This document shows positions 1-5,426 of a stretch of 5,426 nucleotides of DNA, in pieces. Positions within the stretch are counted from its first letter, which is position 1. Every line of letters begins with the position of its first letter. The stretch is from an uncultured Eubacteriales bacterium (GTDB taxonomy: Bacteria; Bacillota; Clostridia; Oscillospirales; CAG-272). Below the pieces are notes generated by a model. That model was given only the letters and a program-made list of their open reading frames with translations, was not told where the DNA came from and searched no databases. The stretch is from positions 1-5,426 of the forward strand of contig CASEEB010000085.1 of assembly GCA_949286815.1 (NCBI GenBank). The letters are read 5' to 3'. The position numbers were made by a program, and so were the translations under genes.

Positions 1-938
1 TTGAATTATCGCCATACCCTCTCAGCATAAGCGCGGAATACGAAAACGACGACCCCGTATTCTACCCCGGCAAACCTTGTCCGGCGAAAATAAAATTCGA
101 GAACATTTCCCAAACTACGGTAAACGCGGAAGTTTCGGTAAGCGGAGCGGGAATCTCGGACAGTTTTTCGCTTTCCGTAGCTCCTCATGAGTGTAAATAT
201 AAAGAAATTTCGGTTTCATGCGATCCGAAAGAAAAGAGCATATTCGACAAAAATCTGATTACGGTATCTGCCGATACGTGCGGCAAAACCCAGGTCTTTA
301 CTTTCGGAGCCGTCGGCGCGACTCCTTGGAAAGCGATAGGTCCGATATGGCGCACAGACCCGATATGCACAACAGAACTTCTGCAAAAATCAGACCTTAA
401 ATACTGGAACATTGTATCGTCGGTAAAATACGACGGGGACATGACAGATGTGGTACGCAGATTCCACCTCAACTTTGCCGCCGACACCGACACCGAATAC
501 ATGACGTTTGACGAGTGCTTTACACCCTTTGACGAAAACGCAAACACCAAATATGAGGAAAGTGTGTTTTATCAAAGAGAAGACAGTTTCCGCATGGACG
601 ATATCTGCTCATTCTACGGTCCTTCGGTAATATATCTGGCAAGAGAACTGATTTCCCCCGAAGATATGACGGTCTGCGCTCAGGTAGGACACAGCTCGCC
701 CTTCTCGCTTCTGATAAACGGTGAACTTATCGCGCGGAGGGATGAGTGCGACACGTGGAACGCCGAGAATGTGCACATACAGAACATAAAGCTTAAAAAA
801 GGCATAAACAGAATACTTTTCAGGCTGACAAGAGTAAACGCGGACGCAAAATATAACCTCATTTTCTCCAAAGAGCCCACCTGCTCCGAGCATTATGTCT
901 GCTTTGGCTCAGTGCTTCCCGAACATTTCGGCAAATGA
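1..938 (+). CDS. C-terminal part of a modular protein with Ig-like and jelly-roll (galactose-binding-like) domains, 5' truncated by window
   Basis: The frame is open from the window edge (first full codon at base 3) to a TGA at 936-938, giving 311 residues with no start visible, so the gene begins upstream. Numbering from that first codon, residues 1-108 are beta-rich, with alternating hydrophobic strands and a YPGKP-type turn, like the Ig/CARDB/NEW3 modules that link domains in bacterial glycan-active proteins. Residues 109-300 begin with a WKAIGPIW motif (W109, G113-P114) and contain LLINGE (N239-G240-E241) and LKKGIN (G267, N269). This pattern is typical of the jelly-roll, galactose-binding-like domain fused to many glycoside hydrolases and related enzymes. 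The N-terminal, probably catalytic part is absent. Candidates by my recollection of similar architectures are a long ADP-ribosylglycohydrolase-family protein or a glycoside hydrolase; neither can be shown here. About eleven cysteines suggest a cytoplasmic protein. The next gene, an alpha-mannosidase, supports a glycan-related role. The coding frame is secure; the function is not. Confidence 0.
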   Translation, partial: ELSPYPLSISAEYENDDPVFYPGKPCPAKIKFENISQTTVNAEVSVSGAGISDSFSLSVAPHECKYKEISVSCDPKEKSIFDKNLITVSADTCGKTQVFTFGAVGATPWKAIGPIWRTDPICTTELLQKSDLKYWNIVSSVKYDGDMTDVVRRFHLNFAADTDTEYMTFDECFTPFDENANTKYEESVFYQREDSFRMDDICSFYGPSVIYLARELISPEDMTVCAQVGHSSPFSLLINGELIARRDECDTWNAENVHIQNIKLKKGINRILFRLTRVNADAKYNLIFSKEPTCSEHYVCFGSVLPEHFGK

Positions 939-963
939 TTCTTCAGACGCGACGCGCGCACGC

Positions 964-1006
964 ATTTCCCGGTACATTATTTAAAAGTAAAAAAATACCG
1001 TGGAAT
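964..1006. repeat. Imperfect inverted repeat in the intergenic region
   Basis: The left arm ATTTCCCGGTA (964-974) faces the right arm TACCGTGGAAT (996-1006). Nine of eleven positions are complementary, including a perfect inner CGGTA/TACCG pair, and the arms are separated by 21 A+T-rich bases. It may be a binding site for a dimeric regulator or a weak RNA hairpin. The long spacer and lack of a T-tract argue against a terminator. Chance occurrence is quite possible. Confidence 0.
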
Positions 1007-1033
1007 AAGAATATCCAAATATCTTAAACGCTC

Positions 1034-1040
1034 GAAAGGA
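1034..1040 (+). promoter_or_regulatory. Ribosome-binding site of the alpha-mannosidase gene
   Basis: GAAAGGA lies ten bases before the ATG at 1051. It is a reasonable though not perfect match to the anti-Shine-Dalgarno sequence, and it supports this start. The spacer is A+T rich. Confidence 0.
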
Positions 1041-1050
1041 TATATATTAA

Positions 1051-3519
1051 ATGAAAACCAAAAATCTTCATCTTATATGTAACGCGCACATAGACCCCGT
1101 CTGGCAATGGGAATGGGAAGAAGGCGCCGCTGAGACTGTATCGACCTTCCGCACCGCGGCGGAGCTGTGCGAGGAATTCAAGGGATTTGTTTTCTGCCAT
1201 AATGAAGCCCTGCTTTACAAATGGATAGACGAGTACGAGCCTGAGCTATCCGACAAAATCAAAAATCTTGTCGAGAAAAAATCATGGCACATCATGGGAG
1301 GGTGGCATCTTCAGCCTGACTGCAATATGCCCTCCGGCGAGGCGCTTATCAGACAGATACTGTCAGGCAGAAAATACTTTTCGGAAAAATACGGTATTTC
1401 GCCGTCTGTAACCATCAATTTCGACTCCTTCGGACATTCGAGAGGACTTGTTCAGATAGTGACAAAAACCGGATACGACTCATATATGTGCTGCCGTCCG
1501 AGCGACTGGTGGATAAGTCTTCCGTCGGACACGTTCATATGGAAAGGATACGACGGCTCTGAGGTGACTGTGCGCAAGCTTGACGCGTACAACACCCCTC
1601 TCGGACACGCGCAGGATAAAATCAGAGCCTGCGCGGATAAACTGCTCAACGATGAAAACAAGTCAGTTGACTGTTGTCTGTGGGGCGTCGGAGACCATGG
1701 CGGAGGTCCCTCCAGAAAAGACATTGCGGATATAAACAAACTTATTGACGAATATCGGGAAAAGGGCGTAAATATAATCCACTCAACACCAAGGGCATAC
1801 TTTGACGAGCTCAAAAGTCAAAATACAGAACTGCCGGTATATGAGGGAGACCTCAATAACTGTATGCCCGGCTGTCTTACAAGTCAGGTTCGGGTAAAGC
1901 AAAAATACCGTGAACTTGAAAACATGTATTTTGCCGGCGAAAAAATGTGCGTCTGCGCCAGCCTGTACTGTGGAGTCACATACCCCTCAAAGGAGCTTGA
2001 GGACGCCTTATACGACATGCTTACGGTGCAGTTTCACGATGCTTTGCCCGGCTCCTCGATTCAGGGTGTGGAGGAAATGGCGGTAAGAATGGCAGACCAC
2101 GGCATAGAGATAATGTCAAGACTGAAAGCGAAAGCTTTCTTTGCCATGGCGACCTCTCAGCCCAAAGCCAAAGAGGGAGAGTTGCCGATAATGGTATTCA
2201 ATCCGCATCCGTATCCCGTTGAGGGAGATTTTGAGTGCGAATTCATGCTTGCCGACCAGAACTGGAGCGAAAGCTTCAACATGCCCGTCATCTCCGAAAA
2301 CGGAAATATTATTCCCTCTCAGCCCGAAAAGGAAGCTTCAAATATTCCGATAGACTGGAGAAAAAGAGTTGTATTTCACGCGAAACTCAAACCCATGTCG
2401 ATGAATCGGTTTGAATGTACCTTCAGGCTGCTTGACAAAAAGCCGTCCGCTGCGGCTGTCGATGGAAACGATAAATACATTACCGTAGACAATAAATCGA
2501 TGAAAGTCAAAATAAGCAAAGAGAGCGGACTTTGCGAAAGCATTGTATATAAAGACAAAGAATATCTCAAAGGCGGCATAACGCTCGACGTCATGAAGGA
2601 CAACATCGACCCTTGGGGAATGACGCAAAAAGCGTGGCGCGAAAAGATCGGAGAATTTACTCTGCTTTCCGAGCACCTTGGCAGCGTTGTTTCGGATTTG
2701 CCGAATACAATCCCTTCTGTGAGGATAGTAGAGGACGGAGACGTCAGAACAGTAGTCGAATCGGTATTGGGCTACGGGATGTCCGCCGCCATAATCAGGT
2801 ATAAAATATCAAAAATTCTGCCCGAAATCGGTCTTGAGATACGTATCTTCAACAATGAAAAATCGAAAATGATAAAGCTGTCTTTACCTCACAATATTGC
2901 CGACCCGAAGGCATCCGCCGAGGTCGTGTACGGAGAAGAAAGACTGAAAGAGGACGGGAGCGAGCAGCCACAGCAAAAATATCTGAAGATCTGCGGAAGC
3001 GACGGTGAAATGGCAATACTGAACAGGGGCATATACGGTTATTCATACGAAAACAACACAGCCGCTCTCACGCTTTTGCGCTCACCCTGCTATACCGCTC
3101 ACCCTCTGGGAGACAGAAAAACAGTACCCGATGACCGCTACACTCCCCATATCGACCAGGGTGAAAGAATATTCCACATTCAACTGAAATTCGGAGACTG
3201 CGCGAACGCGGCTAAAGACGCGCTGACATTCAACGAAACACCCATGGTGCTCTCATTCTTCCCCTCCGGTAAAGCAGTTCAAAACAAGACAGATCCCCCG
3301 ACGCTCAGCGGCGGAAATATCATAATGTCCGCGCTTTACAGACCTGACGGGAAAAATGAGATTATAACAAGACTTTTCAATCCGAATAATAAACCCGACT
3401 CAACCTCGCTTGAGTGGGCAAACAATACTTACCGGATAGATTTTTCGAGCTTTGAGGTAAAGACTTTCCGTCTGCTTGAAGACAAAATAGAAGAGTGCGC
3501 GGTAACCGACGTAATTTAA
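1051..3519 (+). CDS. GH38 alpha-mannosidase, short cytoplasmic form (822 aa)
   Basis: Glycoside hydrolase family 38 enzymes release alpha-linked mannose with retention of configuration, using an active-site divalent metal, usually zinc. The catalytic domain spans about residues 5-270. It starts with the NAHIDPVW motif (metal ligands H13 and D15), continues through GGWHLQPD (W85, D90) and PSGEALIRQ, and contains NFDSFGH with the expected nucleophile and metal ligand D125. GVGDHGGGP follows at 212-220. The helical middle domain (about 275-355) contributes QFHDALPG with the fourth metal ligand H329. From about 375 to the end is the C-terminal beta-sandwich region (GH38C), including the conserved DQGE at 702-705. 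The length matches short bacterial GH38 proteins of the 800-900 residue class, without the N-terminal extension of Ams1-type enzymes. There is no signal peptide, and about 21 cysteines fit a reducing cytoplasm, so the substrate is probably an imported mannoside or glycan fragment. Linkage specificity cannot be read from sequence. The start is supported by the RBS at 1034-1040 and because the first conserved strand begins at residue 6. No frameshift or missing key residue was seen. Confidence 0.
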   Translation: MKTKNLHLICNAHIDPVWQWEWEEGAAETVSTFRTAAELCEEFKGFVFCHNEALLYKWIDEYEPELSDKIKNLVEKKSWHIMGGWHLQPDCNMPSGEALIRQILSGRKYFSEKYGISPSVTINFDSFGHSRGLVQIVTKTGYDSYMCCRPSDWWISLPSDTFIWKGYDGSEVTVRKLDAYNTPLGHAQDKIRACADKLLNDENKSVDCCLWGVGDHGGGPSRKDIADINKLIDEYREKGVNIIHSTPRAYFDELKSQNTELPVYEGDLNNCMPGCLTSQVRVKQKYRELENMYFAGEKMCVCASLYCGVTYPSKELEDALYDMLTVQFHDALPGSSIQGVEEMAVRMADHGIEIMSRLKAKAFFAMATSQPKAKEGELPIMVFNPHPYPVEGDFECEFMLADQNWSESFNMPVISENGNIIPSQPEKEASNIPIDWRKRVVFHAKLKPMSMNRFECTFRLLDKKPSAAAVDGNDKYITVDNKSMKVKISKESGLCESIVYKDKEYLKGGITLDVMKDNIDPWGMTQKAWREKIGEFTLLSEHLGSVVSDLPNTIPSVRIVEDGDVRTVVESVLGYGMSAAIIRYKISKILPEIGLEIRIFNNEKSKMIKLSLPHNIADPKASAEVVYGEERLKEDGSEQPQQKYLKICGSDGEMAILNRGIYGYSYENNTAALTLLRSPCYTAHPLGDRKTVPDDRYTPHIDQGERIFHIQLKFGDCANAAKDALTFNETPMVLSFFPSGKAVQNKTDPPTLSGGNIIMSALYRPDGKNEIITRLFNPNNKPDSTSLEWANNTYRIDFSSFEVKTFRLLEDKIEECAVTDVI

Positions 3520-3525
3520 GGAGGA
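3518..3525 (+). promoter_or_regulatory. Strong Shine-Dalgarno site deciding a TTG start
   Basis: AAGGAGGA, a near-perfect Shine-Dalgarno sequence, begins within the TAA stop codon (3517-3519) of the mannosidase gene and ends six bases before the TTG at 3532. No ATG or GTG lies at a suitable distance, so TTG is the start of the next gene. The overlap with the stop codon points to translational coupling or at least co-transcription. Confidence 0.
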
Positions 3526-3531
3526 TTTCTT

Positions 3532-5424
3532 TTGAACATCAACAACGATTCAAACAATAAAGACCAGAATAGCACCGGAAGTTTCATCAGAAACATTTTT
3601 TCAAAGCCGTTCAGATATTCGACCGATATGTTCGTGAGGACATTTATATGCTCTTATTTTATAGTGAGTACGGTCAATCTGCTTATTCACGCCAATGATG
3701 AGACAGATTATAATAAACTTGATTTTCTGCAGAAAGACGCCTCCGGCGCGGACTTTCTTCTGCACTGCCTGTTTATTCTCGGCGTAATGCTCCTGCTTAC
3801 GGCGCTTGAATATTTTCTTCCGAAATGGAAGACAACGCCTCACCTGATGGTGACATTTGCCCTGCTTATGTCGTTTATCCTGCTTTTACGCTGTGAAAGC
3901 TCGGTGTATTACATGTACTTTGCCGTACTGTTTATATGCGCGATGGTCATTCTGTACTCAACCGACAAGGAATGTTTTTCCTTTATAAAATCAGACTTTC
4001 ATTCCGCTTATATGTGGACGGCGGTCGGTTTCTTTGCGTTGGTGTTCGGATTTTTTGTCACGGCGATAGGTGTTTACAGATACCTGTCCTACAGCACGCC
4101 TAATTTTGATTTCGGAATTTTCTGCAACATGTTTTACAACATGAAAGAAACGGGGCTTCCGAATTCAACAAGCGAGAGGGATATGCTGCTCTCGCACTTC
4201 GCGGTGCATTTCTCTCCGGTATATTACTTAATGCTTCCCTTTTACTTTATCTTTCCCTCTCCGTCAACTCTACAGGTTTTGCAGGCGGTCGTACTTTATT
4301 CCGGCATTATACCTCTCGTGCTCACCGCGAGAAAGCTCGGACTGTCAAAAAAGCTCACCGTGACAGTCTCAGCCGTATATGCCGCATATCCCGCGCTTAG
4401 CGCCGGATGCTTTTACGACCTGCATGAAAACTGTTTCCTTGTCCCGCTGCTTTTGTGGACCTTTTACTTCTTTGAAAAAGAAAAATACATTCCGATGGCT
4501 GTCTTTGCCCTGCTTACGCTGACAGTAAAAGAAGACGCTTTTATCTACCTTGTGTTCTTTTCGTTTTATGTTATCTTTTCAAGGAAAAAATGGAAAATCG
4601 GTCTGCCGATGCTCTGTCTGTCGGTTATATACTTTGTAATAGTATCTTACTTCATGCAAAAATACGGCACGGGCATCATGTCCGGACGTTTCGGCAATCT
4701 TATCTTTGACAGCGAGGACGGACTCATAGGAGCGCTGAAAACACTGCTTCTCAATCCGGGTTACGTATTGACGCAGATATTCACCACCTCAGACGGAAAT
4801 ACGGATAAATTGCTCTATCTTTTGCAGCTGTTTCTGCCCCTTGCGTTTCTTCCGTTTGCCACAAAGAAAGTTTCAAGATTCATACTCATATGTCCGGTGC
4901 TTCTGAACATCCTTACAATGTATGTGTATCAGCCGAATATAAACTTCCAATACAGCTTCGGTATAACGGCTTTTCTGTTCTATGTCACAATGCTCAATCT
5001 CTCGGAACTTCCGCATTTTTCAAAGAAATACATGATACAGGTTGGCGCCGCGGCTTCGGTGCTCCTGTTTACCGTGGTGGTAATTCCGAAATTTACGCAT
5101 TATGCCGGTATGTACACGTCAAACAAGGCAATTTACGAGAAAATGGACTACGCGCTTGAAGAAGTGCTTCCCGAAGACGCGTCTGTGACCTGTTCCACAT
5201 TTCTGCTCGCGCATATTGCGGACAGAGACGTGATATACGAAGTCGGATATCACACGGAAAACGGTCAATACAAGACGGATACCGAATTTGTGGTACTGGA
5301 CATGAGATCGGGTTACAGAAGCTCAAGTCTTAAGCAAGCCGAATATTTCATTTCAAAAGGCTACGTCGAATTTTACTCGGACGAAGAAACGGTTCTGATT
5401 CTCAGAAATGAAAGCATGGGCTGA
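3532..5424 (+). CDS. DUF2079 family polytopic membrane protein, GT-C glycosyltransferase-like (630 aa)
   Basis: DUF2079 proteins are integral membrane proteins of unknown biochemistry whose layout resembles GT-C glycosyltransferases, which use polyprenyl-phosphate sugars on the outer membrane face. Reading hydrophobicity gives about 15 membrane segments, near 33-53, 75-95, 104-120, 126-142, 162-182, 246-266, 274-292, 300-314, 319-331, 336-350, 357-375, 427-442, 449-463, 474-490 and 500-518, with a cytoplasmic N-terminus and an exposed C-terminal domain at 519-630. Family-like motifs are NFDFG (D193, G195), SHFAVHFSP (H222, H226), FYDLHEN (D296, H298, E299), VKED (K333-D335) and the YQPNINFQYS stretch around 466-475; all fall in predicted outer loops. 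D193 after the fifth segment sits where GT-C enzymes carry their catalytic acidic residue. The first four segments precede the usual family core and make this protein longer than typical members. The TTG start is set by the strong Shine-Dalgarno site; the next Met (residue 33) would remove the hydrophilic tail and cut into the first segment. The gene starts 12 bases after the mannosidase stop, so the two form an operon. Family assignment is confident; the sugar and acceptor are unknown. Confidence 0.
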   Translation: MNINNDSNNKDQNSTGSFIRNIFSKPFRYSTDMFVRTFICSYFIVSTVNLLIHANDETDYNKLDFLQKDASGADFLLHCLFILGVMLLLTALEYFLPKWKTTPHLMVTFALLMSFILLLRCESSVYYMYFAVLFICAMVILYSTDKECFSFIKSDFHSAYMWTAVGFFALVFGFFVTAIGVYRYLSYSTPNFDFGIFCNMFYNMKETGLPNSTSERDMLLSHFAVHFSPVYYLMLPFYFIFPSPSTLQVLQAVVLYSGIIPLVLTARKLGLSKKLTVTVSAVYAAYPALSAGCFYDLHENCFLVPLLLWTFYFFEKEKYIPMAVFALLTLTVKEDAFIYLVFFSFYVIFSRKKWKIGLPMLCLSVIYFVIVSYFMQKYGTGIMSGRFGNLIFDSEDGLIGALKTLLLNPGYVLTQIFTTSDGNTDKLLYLLQLFLPLAFLPFATKKVSRFILICPVLLNILTMYVYQPNINFQYSFGITAFLFYVTMLNLSELPHFSKKYMIQVGAAASVLLFTVVVIPKFTHYAGMYTSNKAIYEKMDYALEEVLPEDASVTCSTFLLAHIADRDVIYEVGYHTENGQYKTDTEFVVLDMRSGYRSSSLKQAEYFISKGYVEFYSDEETVLILRNESMG

Positions 5425-5426
5425 AA

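Larger units (their letters stand above)
939..1050 (+). other. Intergenic region upstream of the alpha-mannosidase gene
   Basis: This 112-base gap is the only sizeable non-coding stretch. Its left part (945-963) is a short GC-rich run of GCG/CGC units without a following T-tract, so it does not look like a Rho-independent terminator. The middle is A+T rich and contains an imperfect dyad (964-1006). The right end carries the ribosome-binding site of the mannosidase gene. The AT-rich part could hold a promoter, but no pair of -35 and -10 boxes with proper spacing stands out. Whether the mannosidase gene is transcribed from here or by read-through from the upstream gene cannot be decided from sequence alone. 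Confidence 0.

Noticed and set aside
185..550. Minus-strand open frame of 121 codons
   Set aside because: It lies opposite the coding frame of the first gene and its translation resembles no family I recognise. It has no ribosome-binding site that I could see, so it is best explained as a shadow of the codon bias of the real gene.
441..938. ATG at 441 as the start of a separate 165-residue gene
   Set aside because: The same frame is open back to the window edge with coherent beta-rich protein sequence, and the jelly-roll domain begins before 441 (WKAIGPIW at about 327-350). The ATG would cut through that domain and has no clear ribosome-binding site.
945..1006. Rho-independent terminator after the first gene
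   Set aside because: The GC-rich run at 945-963 does not fold into a clear stem followed by T residues, and the dyad at 964-1006 has a 21-base loop and no T-tract on the + strand.
965..1016. Sigma-70-type promoter for the mannosidase gene
   Set aside because: A+T-rich stretches offer several weak -10-like hexamers, but none is paired with a good -35 box at about 17 bases, so I could not choose one honestly.
1452..1814. Minus-strand open frame of 120 codons inside the mannosidase gene
   Set aside because: It lies antisense to the conserved GH38 catalytic domain, its translation is low in recognisable structure, and it has no neighbours or signals of its own.
2338..2676. Minus-strand open frames of 112 and 76 codons
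   Set aside because: Both overlap each other and the GH38 C-terminal region on the opposite strand; they look like shadow frames.
1..5426. CRISPR array, mobile element, tRNA, riboswitch or defence system
   Set aside because: No regularly spaced repeats, terminal inverted repeats, transposase-like protein, tRNA-like fold or defence-associated domain was seen; nearly all bases are explained by three same-strand genes.

Overview
This window looks like ordinary chromosomal sequence from an anaerobic Firmicute, most likely a Clostridia (Oscillospiraceae/Lachnospiraceae-like) gut or rumen commensal. That placement is inference. It rests on near-perfect Shine-Dalgarno sites, a TTG start, cysteine-rich cytoplasmic proteins, moderate G+C by eye, and protein families common in such genomes. 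No 16S rRNA or other phylogenetic marker is present.

Layout: three genes lie on the + strand and fill almost the whole window. (1) Bases 1-938 hold the 3' part of a gene that began upstream. Its product ends in two beta-rich modules, an Ig/CARDB-like one and then a jelly-roll, galactose-binding-like one. Its N-terminal, probably catalytic, part is missing, so its function cannot be fixed. (2) After a 112-base gap comes a complete GH38 alpha-mannosidase of 822 residues (1051-3519) with all expected metal and nucleophile residues and no signal peptide. (3) Thirteen bases after its start-to-stop frame closes, a TTG-initiated 630-residue polytopic membrane protein of the DUF2079 family begins (3532-5424). 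Its fold resembles GT-C glycosyltransferases. Its AAGGAGGA ribosome-binding site overlaps the stop codon of the mannosidase gene, so the two are almost certainly co-transcribed.

How they may work together: the first two genes fit intracellular handling of imported mannosides or glycan fragments. The third fits a lipid-linked-sugar-dependent transferase acting on the outer face of the membrane. A shared mannose theme is possible but not shown; tight spacing in Clostridia often joins genes of unrelated function.

I see no mobile element, CRISPR array, RNA gene, toxin-antitoxin pair or defence system. The only non-coding stretch of any size (939-1050) holds an imperfect dyad and the mannosidase ribosome-binding site, with no convincing terminator. 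The points worth a second look are the GH38-DUF2079 coupling, the four extra N-terminal membrane segments of the DUF2079 protein, the unidentified modular protein at the left edge, and the intergenic dyad.
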